From: Fredricksoniimonas sp964643325 | GTDB taxonomy: Bacteria > Omnitrophota > Gorgyraeia > Zapsychrales > Fredricksoniimonadaceae | Length of the DNA: 64,000 bases | Direction: 5' to 3' | Assembly: GCA_964643325.1 (NCBI GenBank) | Contig: CAZXSE010000004.1 | Coordinates: 1 to 64,000 of the forward strand | Part shown: one piece after another, positions 49,252 through 58,237 of the stretch | How positions within the stretch are numbered: position 1 is the stretch's first letter | How the letters are laid out: each line of letters begins with the position of its first letter | Position numbers and translations under genes: made by a program | The notes under the pieces: model-generated | Seen by the model: the letters and a program-made list of their open reading frames with translations, nothing else | Databases searched by the model: none | Told to the model about the DNA's origin: nothing

Positions 49252-50118
49252 ATGACGCAATTCTTAGGAAGTATTCAGGCGAAAGTGACGGCAACCATTA
49301 TCGGGGCACTTTTGATCATCGTTGTTGTCAATAATATCCTGGTTGGGGCGATCTTGTCAGTCCTCCTGGGAATGATCGTTTCGCGTCGCCTGACCAAGCC
49401 CGTGCATCGGCTTCTTGAGGGCGTTCGCCGCATCAGTCAAGGAGACCTGACGTACAGGGTCAAGCCGCGCGGCCATGACGAGATCGCGCAGTTATCCCAG
49501 GAGTTCAACAGGATGGCGCAGGAACTTGCCGCGGCCCGCAAGAAGAACAGTGATTATTTCTACAATGTGATCCAGTCCATGGTTCGCATTGTCGAGGCCA
49601 AGGACCATAACACGCGCGGGCATTCCGAACGCGTGGCCGAGCACGCGCTCAAGATCGCCCGTCGGATGGGGTTCCCGCCGCAGGATATCGACATTCTCAG
49701 GCACGTCGCGGTCCTTCATGATATCGGCAAGCTCGGGATCCAGGACGCGATCCTGAACAAGCCGGACCGTTTAACGGACGAAGAATGGGCGCTGGTGCGC
49801 CAGCATCCTGTCATGGGCGAGGAGATCTTAAAGCCCATCTTGCAGGACTCGAAGATGCTTGCGATCGTGCGCAGCCATCATGAACGTTATGACGGCAAGG
49901 GTTATCCCGACGGGTTGGCGCAGGACCAGATCGATGCGCTGGCGCAGGTGATCTCCGTGGCGGATGCGTATGACGCCATGACATCATCGCGCGCGTACCG
50001 CAAGTCCGCCATGTGCCTGTCTGACGCGATCCAGGAACTGCAGCGCAACAAGGGTTCCCAGTTCAGCCCGCGCGTCGTTGATACATTCTGCAAGATCCTT
50101 CAGGAAGAGAACAATTGA
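49252..50118 (+). CDS. Membrane-anchored HAMP / HD-GYP domain protein
   Basis: A 288-residue protein. A hydrophobic region at residues 14-42 could form one or two membrane helices; there is almost no external sensor domain. A HAMP domain (about 43-97; RRLTKPVHRLLEGVRRISQG) leads to an HD-GYP domain (about 105-285) with HDIGK at 156-160 and HHERYDGKGYP at 209-219. The complete motif suggests cyclic-di-GMP phosphodiesterase activity. 15 bases after the dehydrogenase and overlapping tgt by four bases. Confidence 0.9.
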   Translation: MTQFLGSIQAKVTATIIGALLIIVVVNNILVGAILSVLLGMIVSRRLTKPVHRLLEGVRRISQGDLTYRVKPRGHDEIAQLSQEFNRMAQELAAARKKNSDYFYNVIQSMVRIVEAKDHNTRGHSERVAEHALKIARRMGFPPQDIDILRHVAVLHDIGKLGIQDAILNKPDRLTDEEWALVRQHPVMGEEILKPILQDSKMLAIVRSHHERYDGKGYPDGLAQDQIDALAQVISVADAYDAMTSSRAYRKSAMCLSDAIQELQRNKGSQFSPRVVDTFCKILQEENN

Positions 50119-51257
50119 GCACGCCTTTCTTTACCCTGCTGCAGCCGGATGCCGCCCCTTTGACCCAAGCGCGCCGCGGCATTGTGCACACACCGCACGG
50201 GGATATCCCATCGCCTTTCTTCATGCCCGTGGGCACCAAGGCGACGGTCAAAACCCTTTCCCAGGAAGACTTGCATGCCATCGGTGCCGACATTGAATTG
50301 TCGAACACCTATCATTTATATTTGCGTCCGGGGCTGGAGATCATCCAGGCCGCGGGCGGCTTGCACAATTTCATGAGCTGGCAAAAACCCATCCTGACGG
50401 ACAGCGGCGGGTATCAGGTCTTCAGCCTGACCGAGTGGCGTAAACTTACCGATGAAGGCGTGGAGTTCCGTTCGCATATTGACGGGTCCAAACATTTCCT
50501 GACGCCGGAAGTGGTGATGGACATCCAGAGCGTTCTTGGGTCTGACATGGTCATGCCCCTGGATGAATGTTCTCCGCATCCTTGCGGGAAAGACGATGCG
50601 GCCGCGGCTGTCCGGCGAACGAGCGCCTGGATGCGGCGGACCAAAGACCATTTTCATAAGACCAGCATGGATGCCCGGGGGCAGAGGCTTTTTTGTATTG
50701 TGCAGGGATCCTGTTACCGCGATCTGCGGGAACAGTCCGCGCGCGAGCTCGTTGCCATGGACACGGACGGCTGCGCTATCGGCGGCGTTTCTGTGGGGGA
50801 GTCGGTGAGGGAAATGTTCGAGGTGCTCGGCTGGACCGTGGATATGCTGCCCAAGGCAAAGCCCCGTTATTTCATGGGTATCGGCATGCCTGATCAGATC
50901 GTCAAGGCTGTCGGCATGGGCATCGACATGTTCGATACGGTCGTGCCGACGCGTTACGGCCGCTACGGGACGTGCTTCACGGATAGGGGTGTCATTGTCA
51001 TCCGTAACGGGGAATACAAAGCGGACTTTGGGCCGCTTGATCCGGGGTGCGATTGTCATGTCTGCAAGAATTATTCCCGCGCCTATATCCGCCATCTTTT
51101 CAATACCAGTGAAGTGCTGGGGCTTCGCCTGGCGGCCTATCACAATATTCATTATTACATCAACCTTATGCGCCGCGTCCGCGCGGCCATCGACGCCGGT
51201 ACCTACGCTGAATTCCAACAGACTTTTCTCACCGCCTACGGCTCCGAATTGGCATAA
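50115..51257 (+). CDS. tgt: tRNA-guanine transglycosylase Tgt
   Basis: A 380-residue bacterial Tgt, which inserts the preQ1 base at position 34 of GUN-anticodon tRNAs. The active-site DSGGYQVFSL, the nucleophile aspartate in MFDTVVPTRYGRYGT, and the zinc ligands in CDCHVC with a later histidine are present. The usual NARNG after PTR is YGRYG here, a small variation. The start is a TTG at 50115 overlapping the HD-GYP stop; it gives the family N-terminus. queA lies about 3 kb upstream. Confidence 0.94.
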   Translation: MSTPFFTLLQPDAAPLTQARRGIVHTPHGDIPSPFFMPVGTKATVKTLSQEDLHAIGADIELSNTYHLYLRPGLEIIQAAGGLHNFMSWQKPILTDSGGYQVFSLTEWRKLTDEGVEFRSHIDGSKHFLTPEVVMDIQSVLGSDMVMPLDECSPHPCGKDDAAAAVRRTSAWMRRTKDHFHKTSMDARGQRLFCIVQGSCYRDLREQSARELVAMDTDGCAIGGVSVGESVREMFEVLGWTVDMLPKAKPRYFMGIGMPDQIVKAVGMGIDMFDTVVPTRYGRYGTCFTDRGVIVIRNGEYKADFGPLDPGCDCHVCKNYSRAYIRHLFNTSEVLGLRLAAYHNIHYYINLMRRVRAAIDAGTYAEFQQTFLTAYGSELA

Positions 51258-51286
51258 AGATCCCAAAACATGTTGAAAATTTGCCC

Positions 51287-51340
51287 GGCCAAGTCTGGCC
51301 GTTGAGAAGATGTTGTTTGTGAATGGCCAAGTCTGGCCGT
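51287..51340 (+). repeat. Direct repeat pair of a 16-base palindromic unit
   Basis: GGCCAAGTCTGGCCGT occurs at 51287-51302 and again at 51325-51340, and similarity continues more loosely (TGAGAAGATG against GAAGGGATG). Each unit is itself a 5-bp hairpin, GGCCA with TGGCC. The second copy forms the outer left arm of the fold-back element that follows. Confidence 0.85.
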
Positions 51341-51445
51341 GAAGGGATGCCATTGGCTCACCGAAGCCATCTTTTTCTCATAAGAGCTCGTAAGATGGCT
51401 TCGACGTTCGCTGCATGGCATCCCTTCACGGCTTGACGACTTGGC
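51326..51445. repeat. 120-base imperfect inverted repeat (fold-back element) between tgt and marR
   Basis: Three blocks pair across the element: GCCAAGTC (51326-51333) with 51438-51445, CCGTGAAGGGATGCCAT (51337-51353) with 51415-51431, and GAAGCCATCTT (51363-51373) with 51392-51402, a total of 36 bp. Internal loops are 3/6 and 9/12 bases and the end loop is 18 bases. No coding frame explains it. Its size and design match the element at 16187-16307, but the sequences differ. Confidence 0.9.
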
Positions 51446-51486
51446 TGTATGTATATTTCAGGACACCTATTTACACTTGCCTTATT

Positions 51487-51521
51487 TTGTTAGTCATGCT
51501 AATCTTTAGCAACACTAACAA
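51487..51521 (+). promoter_or_regulatory. Palindromic operator in the marR promoter region
   Basis: A 35-base dyad: TTGTTAG (51487-51493) mirrored by CTAACAA (51515-51521), and TGCTAA (51497-51502) mirrored by TTAGCA (51506-51511). A TTGCCT (51477-51482) and an extended -10-like TGCTAATCT (51497-51505) place it over the promoter, the usual site for MarR-type autorepression. Confidence 0.75.
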
Positions 51522-51538
51522 TAAGGAAGAAGGCCCTG

Positions 51539-51958
51539 ATGAAGACGATCCCTCAGATCGCTGAAGAAGTTGCCATGATCGGCCCGCGCATCGGGCGCAA
51601 GATCATCGCTGACATCGCCCGGGTGGCGGATATCCCGCATGCCCAGCTTTTTCTTATTATTCGGCTGTCACATCATGGTTCGACCAGGTTTGCCGATATC
51701 CGCCATGAACTGCGGGTCTCTGCGCCGACAGCCACGGGCATTGTCACGCGCCTGGAGAGAGCGGGCTATGTGACGCGCGTCCAGGATGTGAAGGACCGCC
51801 GCCTGGTGCTGGTTGCATTGACGGCTGAGGGCAACAAGCTCGCAGGCAAGATCCGCGGGATCGTGGTCAAGCGCTGGACCCATATCCTGGGGACTCTTTC
51901 CCGTCAAGACGCGGAGAAATATCTGGACATATTAAGGAAGATCAGCGAGGCGATATGA
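51539..51958 (+). CDS. MarR-family transcriptional regulator
   Basis: A 139-residue winged-helix repressor. The recognition helix and wing are in RHELRVSAPTATGIVTRLERAGYVTRVQDVKDRRLVLVALTAEG-type sequence, here residues about 55-100. MarR proteins bind palindromes as dimers and release them on binding small phenolic or toxic ligands. A fitting 35-base palindrome lies 18 bases upstream. It overlaps the tolC-like gene by four bases and heads an efflux operon that it most likely controls. Confidence 0.9.
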   Translation: MKTIPQIAEEVAMIGPRIGRKIIADIARVADIPHAQLFLIIRLSHHGSTRFADIRHELRVSAPTATGIVTRLERAGYVTRVQDVKDRRLVLVALTAEGNKLAGKIRGIVVKRWTHILGTLSRQDAEKYLDILRKISEAI

Positions 51959-53184
51959 AGAAGTTCTTCTTTTGCATGATGATGGTCATGACGGCGGGGG
52001 CGGCGCATGCGGCGGATGCTTTTACATTAAAAGAGTGTTATGACATGGCGCTCGGCCGAAGCGAGTCCATTGCCATCCAGAAAGAATATATCAGGGAGAC
52101 CGAGGGGCTTATCCTGCAGTCCTTGAGCACGGCACTGCCCAAGGTCGCGTTCGCGTATTCTGAAAAGTGGCAGGATGTGCAAGGCAACAACACCTTGAGC
52201 GGATCAACACCCGAAGGCAAATTTACTTTTTCACAGCCGTTGTTCACGGGATTCAAGGAATTCGCGGCGATCGCAGGGAGTAGGCATATAGGGAAGCAAC
52301 GTGCTCAGGAACTCAAGCGCGCCCAAGAACTTTTGTTCACGGACGTGGCGGATGCTTTTTATCTTTATTTAAGCTATCAGGAAGACCTTGATGTGCTGGC
52401 CAAGGTGCAAGGCGTTCTTGAGGACCGTGTTGCCGAGCTTCAACGGCGCCAGAAGATCGGTAAGTCCCGTCCCGGCGAGGTGGCCGGCGCCGAGGCTAAG
52501 CTGCGCAAGACCGAGGCCGCGGTTGAGTCGGTGCGCGGACAACAAGAGACGGCAGGCCAGCTGCTGGAGTTCTTGATCGGCCGGCCGTTCGAGAGGCTTG
52601 TCGCGGAGGATATTCCCGCCGGGGAAGTTGACCTCCAGGCGCTTTATTTGAAAGCGGATGATCGCGCGGATGTTGTGGCGGCGCGGGAAAGTTTTGCTTC
52701 CTACAAGAACAATGTCACGGCCGCAAGGTCGCAATTCCTGCCTGCTGTGACCCTTTCCGGTAATTCTTACACGCAGCGCAAAGGGACATCGGCAGGCAAT
52801 GACTGGGACGTGACCCTGGGCGTGAATGTTCCGTTGTTCAACGGCTTGGGCGACTTTGGCTCGGTCCGCCAGGCCAGGGCCCAGGCCACGGAGGCCGATC
52901 TCAGGCTGAGCCAGGCCCGGCGCAAAGCCCTGCTTGAGATACGCGCGGCATACACACGCTGGCGGACGGCCGGGCGCAGGTTAAAGGCCCTGGACCTTTC
53001 GGCCGAAGCTTCGGAAAAGAATTACACCCTGCAGGCCGCGGATTTCCAGAAGAGCCTGGTGAGCAATCTCGATGTACTGCAGGCGCTCGAGGATTGGCAG
53101 AATGCCCGCCGTGACCAGGCCGCGGCCAGGTCAGACGCCGCGCGCGCGTACTGGGCCATGCAGGTCGCAACCGGAGGGATGTAA
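51955..53184 (+). CDS. TolC-family outer membrane efflux protein
   Basis: A 409-residue outer membrane factor with a signal peptide (MKKFFFCMMMVMTAGAAHA, cleaved before ADAF). The long helical repeats of the OEP family are recognisable (LKECYDMALGRSESIAIQKE at the start, YTLQAADFQKSLVSNLDVLQALEDW near the end). It would form the trimeric exit duct for the RND pump encoded next. It overlaps marR by four bases and ends three bases before the pump gene. An outer membrane is thereby implied. Confidence 0.9.
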   Translation: MKKFFFCMMMVMTAGAAHAADAFTLKECYDMALGRSESIAIQKEYIRETEGLILQSLSTALPKVAFAYSEKWQDVQGNNTLSGSTPEGKFTFSQPLFTGFKEFAAIAGSRHIGKQRAQELKRAQELLFTDVADAFYLYLSYQEDLDVLAKVQGVLEDRVAELQRRQKIGKSRPGEVAGAEAKLRKTEAAVESVRGQQETAGQLLEFLIGRPFERLVAEDIPAGEVDLQALYLKADDRADVVAARESFASYKNNVTAARSQFLPAVTLSGNSYTQRKGTSAGNDWDVTLGVNVPLFNGLGDFGSVRQARAQATEADLRLSQARRKALLEIRAAYTRWRTAGRRLKALDLSAEASEKNYTLQAADFQKSLVSNLDVLQALEDWQNARRDQAAARSDAARAYWAMQVATGGM

Positions 53185-53187
53185 CAG

Positions 53188-56100
53188 ATGTCGCTTTCAG
53201 ACCTTTCGATCCGCCGTTATGTGTTCGCCTGGATGGTGATGCTGGGGCTCATGTTCTTCGGCCTGATCAGCTTCAATCGCATGGGCGTGAGCCAGCTGCC
53301 GAACGTTGATTTCCCGACGGTCAATGTGAATGTGGCGTGGGAAGGCGCGGCTCCCGAGGTCATGGAGACCGACGTGGTCAACGAGATCGAGCAGGCGCTC
53401 ATGACCGTGCAGGGGGTCAAGGAAATATCATCTTCCGTCCGTCAGGGCGCCGGCAGCATCACGGTGGAGCTGGAACTCGGCAATGACCTTGATGTCGCGG
53501 TCCAGGAGATCCAGTCTAAGATCAACGAGGTGCAGCGCCGGCTTCCCAAGGATATTGATCCTCCGGTCATCCGTAAATCCAATCCGTCGGACCATCCGAT
53601 CATGTTCATCGGCGTCACGGGCGACCGTCCGAAGCGCCAGCTCATGGAATATGTCGAGCAGCATTTGCGCGACCGGTTCACGACCATTGACGGCGTGGGC
53701 GAGGTCATGCTCGGCGGTTATGTTGAACCTAATTTGCGGCTGTGGATCGACCTTGAAAAGCTTAACGCGTACGAGCTGACCATCGGGGATGTGACGGCCG
53801 CCATTGCCGCGGGCCACAGCGAGGTCCCGGCGGGGCGCATCGAGAATCCCGCGACGGAACAGAGTGTGCGCGTGATGGGCGAGGCCAGGACGCCGGAGGA
53901 TTTCGGGAATATCCCGATCATCTCGCGCGGCGGCAAGCCGGTGTATGTTCCTATTTATATCCGGGATGTGGCCCGGATCGAGGACGGGCTTGAGGATGTC
54001 CGCCGCATCTCGCGCGTCAACGGCCAGCAGGCGGTCGGCCTGGGCATTAAGAAGCAAAGCGGCGCGAATGAGGTTGCGGTGGCGCATGCCGTCAAAAGAC
54101 GGCTTGAGGAGGTCAAGAAGGGGATGCCGCCGGACCTGAAGGCGCAGGTCGTGTTTGACCGGACGAATTTTATCGAGGATTCCATTCATGAACTTGTTTT
54201 CACATTGTTCCTGTCCGCGATCGTGACGTCCCTGGTGTGCTGGATATTCCTGGGCGGATGGAGCGCGACCCTGAACATCCTGCTGGCGATCCCGACATCC
54301 ATCCTGGGGACTTTCATTGTTATCAATATCCTGGGCTTTACCTTGAACACGTTCACGGTGCTCGGGCTTTCGTTGGCCGTCGGTATCGTTGTTGATGACT
54401 CGATCATGGTGCTGGAGAATATCGTGCGTTTCCGTGAACACGGGGAAGACAAGATGGCGTCGGCGAGCAAGGGCGCGAACCAGATCTCCGGAGCGGCGTT
54501 CGCCACGACCGCGGCCATCACAGCTATTTTTGTGCCGGTCATTTTTGTTTCCGGCATTATGGGTAAATTCTTTTTTGAGTTCGGCGTGACCATTGCGGTC
54601 GCCGTGTGGCTGTCATTAATGGAAGCGTTGATGCTGACGCCCATGCGTTGTTCCCAGTTCCTTCAGGTCGGGCGATTCACGGCCTTTGGCCAGGCCATTG
54701 ACCAGGGGTTCAAGAGGCTGGCTGACGGGTATCGGATAACGCTGCATTGGGCTCTCGCGCATGCCTGGAGGGTGATCATTATTTCTTTTGTGATCTTTAT
54801 TGCATCGTTGGGGATCATGAAGTTCCTAAAGAAGGAATTCGTGCCGCCGCAGGACCAGAGCATGTTCATGTGTTCGTTGCAGACGCCGCCGGGATCATCG
54901 CTGGCATTTACGGATGAGCGTGTGCGTCAGGTCGAGAAATTTGTGGGAAGCCGTCCTGATACGCTGCGGTATTTCGTGGCCGTGGGCGGGTTTTCCGGCG
55001 GGGATGTGACAGGAGCCACGATGTTCATCACACTCAAACCGCGGAAGGAGAGGCCCCTGATCAAGGGGCGTCGTCCGTCCCAAGGTGATATTATGAATAT
55101 ATATCGCATGGAACTTAACAAGATCCCCGGCCTTAAGGCCAGGATCCAGGACATGTCGCTCAGCGGTTTCTCGTCACAGCGGGGCTTCCCTATTGAGCTC
55201 AGCATTCGCGGACCGGAATGGGAGAAGCTCGTGGCCTATGAGGCTGTGCTTGAAAAAAAGATGGAAGATAGCGGCCTGATGGTCGACGTGGACAGCGATT
55301 ACAAGCCCGGCGCCAAAGAGATACGCGTGATGCCGGACCGCCTTAAGGCGGAGGAGCGCGGGGTCAGCATGGCCACGATAGGCCAGGCTGTCAATGTCCT
55401 CATCGGCGGGTCAGCAGTGGCCAAATATTCCAGCGGGGCCAGTCGTTATGATGTGCGCGTCAGACTTTCTGACGGGCAGCGCGCGAAAGCAGCGGATATC
55501 GACAATATCTGGGTCATGAACGATCGCGGCGAGCGGGTGCTGCTCAAGGACGTGGTGACGATCACGGAACAGGATACGGCGCAGAGCATCACGCGCCGGG
55601 GGCGCGAGCGGGCGATCGGGATGTTCGCCAATGTGGCTCCCGGCAGGACACAGGCCGAGGCCGTGGCCGCGGCCGAGAAGATCGCCAACGACACGCTTCC
55701 CGACGGATATCGGGCTATCTTGAGCGGCAGCGCTCAGACCTTCAAGGATTCTTCCAGTAGTATCGGGATCGTGTTCTTTCTCGGGATCCTCGTGGCGTAC
55801 ATGGTGCTCGGGTCGCAGTACAATAGTTTCTTGCATCCGTTCATCGTGCTGTTGGCGCTGCCGTTCAGCATCTCCGGCGCGTTCATGGCACTGCTCGTCG
55901 GAGGTCAATCGCTGAACCTTTACAGCATGATCGGGCTGATCCTCTTGATGGGCATTGTGAAAAAGAACTCCATCATGCTTGTTGATTTTACCAACCAGGT
56001 ACGCGCCGGGGGCAAGCCGGTACGGGCAGCGCTGGAGACCGCGTGTCCGATCCGCTTAAGGCCGATCCTGATGACGTCGATGGCGACCATCGCCGCAGCC

Positions 56101-56256
56101 ATCCCGCCGGCCTTGGCCATGGGCCCGGGGGCAGAGGTCAGGGTGCCCATGTCGGTCACGGTCATTGGCGGGGTCATTGTTTCGACATTCTTCACCTTGT
56201 ATGTCGTGCCGTGCGTTTACGGCCTGGCCGTTAAAGACCGGAGCGCAGGGAAATAA
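53188..56256 (+). CDS. RND-superfamily efflux transporter (AcrB/MdtB type)
   Basis: A 1022-residue proton-driven efflux pump of normal length. One N-terminal membrane helix, a large periplasmic porter loop (about 35-330), helices 2-6, a second loop (about 550-860) and helices 8-12. The proton relay is intact: the aspartate pair in VGIVVDDSIMVLENI and the lysine in MGIVKKNSIMLVDF. The operon encodes the outer duct and this pump but no periplasmic adaptor (membrane fusion protein), which classic tripartite pumps require. Substrate unknown. Confidence 0.93.
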   Translation: MSLSDLSIRRYVFAWMVMLGLMFFGLISFNRMGVSQLPNVDFPTVNVNVAWEGAAPEVMETDVVNEIEQALMTVQGVKEISSSVRQGAGSITVELELGNDLDVAVQEIQSKINEVQRRLPKDIDPPVIRKSNPSDHPIMFIGVTGDRPKRQLMEYVEQHLRDRFTTIDGVGEVMLGGYVEPNLRLWIDLEKLNAYELTIGDVTAAIAAGHSEVPAGRIENPATEQSVRVMGEARTPEDFGNIPIISRGGKPVYVPIYIRDVARIEDGLEDVRRISRVNGQQAVGLGIKKQSGANEVAVAHAVKRRLEEVKKGMPPDLKAQVVFDRTNFIEDSIHELVFTLFLSAIVTSLVCWIFLGGWSATLNILLAIPTSILGTFIVINILGFTLNTFTVLGLSLAVGIVVDDSIMVLENIVRFREHGEDKMASASKGANQISGAAFATTAAITAIFVPVIFVSGIMGKFFFEFGVTIAVAVWLSLMEALMLTPMRCSQFLQVGRFTAFGQAIDQGFKRLADGYRITLHWALAHAWRVIIISFVIFIASLGIMKFLKKEFVPPQDQSMFMCSLQTPPGSSLAFTDERVRQVEKFVGSRPDTLRYFVAVGGFSGGDVTGATMFITLKPRKERPLIKGRRPSQGDIMNIYRMELNKIPGLKARIQDMSLSGFSSQRGFPIELSIRGPEWEKLVAYEAVLEKKMEDSGLMVDVDSDYKPGAKEIRVMPDRLKAEERGVSMATIGQAVNVLIGGSAVAKYSSGASRYDVRVRLSDGQRAKAADIDNIWVMNDRGERVLLKDVVTITEQDTAQSITRRGRERAIGMFANVAPGRTQAEAVAAAEKIANDTLPDGYRAILSGSAQTFKDSSSSIGIVFFLGILVAYMVLGSQYNSFLHPFIVLLALPFSISGAFMALLVGGQSLNLYSMIGLILLMGIVKKNSIMLVDFTNQVRAGGKPVRAALETACPIRLRPILMTSMATIAAAIPPALAMGPGAEVRVPMSVTVIGGVIVSTFFTLYVVPCVYGLAVKDRSAGK

Positions 56257-57491
56257 TGTTCCGTTCATTCAGGCACCGCAATTTCCGTCTTTTCTTCATT
56301 GGCCAGAGCTTGTCGCTGGTCGGCACGTGGATGCAGATCGTGGCCGTCAGCTGGCTGGCCTATCGTCTTACGAATTCCGCATTTCTTCTCGGATGTGTTG
56401 CTTTTGCTTCACAGATCCCGAGTCTTTTCTTGGCGCCGCTCGCCGGTGTGGTGGCGGACCGCTATGACCGGCGCAAGCTCCTGATCGCGGCCGAGGCCCT
56501 GTTCATGATACAGGCGATGGCGCTGGCATGGCTTGTCATCACGAATATGGTCACCATTGGGCACATTCTGTGGTTGAGCTTCTTTTTCGGGGTCATTGCC
56601 GCGGTCGAGATGACCGTACGCCAGTCTTTTCTTGTTGAGCTTGTAGACGGAAGGGAAGACCTGCCCAATGCGATCGCTCTCAATTCCCTGATGTTCAATG
56701 CGTCGCGCCTTCTTGGTCCGGCCATTGCAGGCGTTCTCATTGCTTCTTTTGGCGAAGGGGCTTGCCTGCTGGTCAATGCCGGCTCCTATATTGCGGTCAT
56801 TGGCGTCCTGTATGCCATGCGCACGGCACGCCCTGTGGCATCTACGCTACCGCCGCTATCGCATATAGGCCGTGAATTGAAAGAAGGGGTCCGGTATGCT
56901 TTTGGCTTTCTGCCGATACGGCTTCTGTTGCTGGCGATCGCCCTGTTCAGCGTTGTCGGTGCAGTTCTCCAGACGCTGTTGCCTGTTATTGTTAAAGAAA
57001 CTTTTCATAGCGGACCACGGATGTTCGGATCTCTGTTGACGATCTCAGGGATGGGTGCCGTGCTTGGCACGTTGTATATGGCGCAACAACGCTCGGTCCG
57101 CGGCCTGGTGGAAAAGATCGCGGGATCGTTCGTTATGATGGGACTCGGCTTGCTTGCTTTTGGCCTGACAGATTCTTTTGGGGTCGGGGCTGCGTGCGCG
57201 TTCTTTATCGGACTTGCCATGATGTTCGGTATCGGGGGAGGGAACATGATCATGCAAACAGTCCTTGAAGACGACAAACGCGGGCGAGTGATGAGCCTGT
57301 ACGCGGTCGCCATCATGGGAACAGCTCCGCTGGGCAGCATTGGCGCCGGGGCTTTGGCCGCGGAATTCGGGCCGGGTGCTGTGCTGTGCGCCGGAGGCAT
57401 CATTTCATTGATCGGAGCCCTTCTGTTCTGGAAAAAGCTCGCGCGTTTTCATCTGAAGGCCGCGGCCCTTGATGTCGCCAAGGGCCATTGA
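56256..57491 (+). CDS. Major facilitator superfamily exporter (MFS_3/EntS-like)
   Basis: A 411-residue MFS protein with 12 predicted membrane helices. FRHRNFRLFFIGQSLSLVGTWMQ at the start and APLAGVVADRYDRRKLLI (the loop 2-3 motif) are typical of the MFS_3 group, which includes the enterobactin exporter EntS and macrolide exporters. It shares one base with the RND stop, so it is the last gene of the marR efflux operon. It would move a substrate across the inner membrane; what it carries cannot be read. Confidence 0.88.
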   Translation: MFRSFRHRNFRLFFIGQSLSLVGTWMQIVAVSWLAYRLTNSAFLLGCVAFASQIPSLFLAPLAGVVADRYDRRKLLIAAEALFMIQAMALAWLVITNMVTIGHILWLSFFFGVIAAVEMTVRQSFLVELVDGREDLPNAIALNSLMFNASRLLGPAIAGVLIASFGEGACLLVNAGSYIAVIGVLYAMRTARPVASTLPPLSHIGRELKEGVRYAFGFLPIRLLLLAIALFSVVGAVLQTLLPVIVKETFHSGPRMFGSLLTISGMGAVLGTLYMAQQRSVRGLVEKIAGSFVMMGLGLLAFGLTDSFGVGAACAFFIGLAMMFGIGGGNMIMQTVLEDDKRGRVMSLYAVAIMGTAPLGSIGAGALAAEFGPGAVLCAGGIISLIGALLFWKKLARFHLKAAALDVAKGH

Positions 57492-57504
57492 CGGACCATG
57501 GACT

Positions 57505-57533
57505 TTGACACAAGCGCCGCAAGCGATTAGAAT
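57505..57533 (+). promoter_or_regulatory. Strong promoter of trmD-rplS-rnhB
   Basis: TTGACA (57505-57510), a 17-base spacer and TAGAAT (57528-57533). Transcription would start near 57540, about 15 bases before the trmD ATG. Confidence 0.88.
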
Positions 57534-57554
57534 GACCGAACGCGAGGATACCCT

Positions 57555-58232
57555 ATGATCAGGTTTGACATCATCACGATATTTCCGGGAATGTTCGCCC
57601 CCGTGTTGAATGATTCCATTATGAAGCGTGCCCGGGAAAAGAAAAAAGTTGTTTTCAATGTCCATGACCTTCGTGATCACACCAAGGACCCTCATCGGAA
57701 GGTCGATGACCGTCCTTTTGGCGGCGGGCCGGGCATGGTCATGACCCCTCAGCCTTTGATCGACGCGGTCCGCAGGATCAAGGGGCGCCGCAAGGCCAGG
57801 GTCATTTATATGTGCCCGGGCGGAACGACCTTGACGCAGGAGAAGGCCAGGGAGCTTGCGCGCGAAAAGAACATCATCCTGATCTGTGGTCATTATGAGG
57901 GCATCGACGAACGCGTACGCGAGGCCGTGGTGGATGAAAGCATCTCGATCGGCGACTACGTGCTGACCGGCGGGGAAGTGCCGGCCATGGTGGTTGTTGA
58001 CGCGATCACGCGGCTTATTCCCGGCGTCCTGGGCAAGGAGGCGTCGCTGGCGGATGAATCTTTTGAGAATGGATTGCTGGAATACCCCCAGTACACACGT
58101 CCCGCAAATTTTTGTGGCAAAAAAGTACCTGCTGTGTTATTATCCGGCGATCATCAGGCCGTAAAAAAGTGGCGGACGGCGCAGGCACAGGAGCGCACGA
58201 AGAAATTCCGCCCCGATCTGATCGCAACATAA
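57555..58232 (+). CDS. trmD: tRNA (guanine37-N1)-methyltransferase TrmD
   Basis: A 225-residue SPOUT methyltransferase that prevents frameshifting by methylating G37. RFDIITIFPGMF opens the protein; DDRPFGGGPGMVM, CGHYEGIDERV and the knot segment SIGDYVLTGGEVPAMVV are diagnostic, and EYPQYTRP follows. In many bacteria the order is rpsP-rimM-trmD-rplS; here trmD has its own promoter and the upstream pair is absent. Confidence 0.96.
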   Translation: MIRFDIITIFPGMFAPVLNDSIMKRAREKKKVVFNVHDLRDHTKDPHRKVDDRPFGGGPGMVMTPQPLIDAVRRIKGRRKARVIYMCPGGTTLTQEKARELAREKNIILICGHYEGIDERVREAVVDESISIGDYVLTGGEVPAMVVVDAITRLIPGVLGKEASLADESFENGLLEYPQYTRPANFCGKKVPAVLLSGDHQAVKKWRTAQAQERTKKFRPDLIAT

Positions 58233-58237
58233 GGAAG

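Noticed and set aside
51236..51421. Small minus-strand open frame through the second fold-back
   Set aside because: It depends on the repeat arms and the end of tgt, has no ribosome site, and looks like a spurious frame in an inverted repeat.
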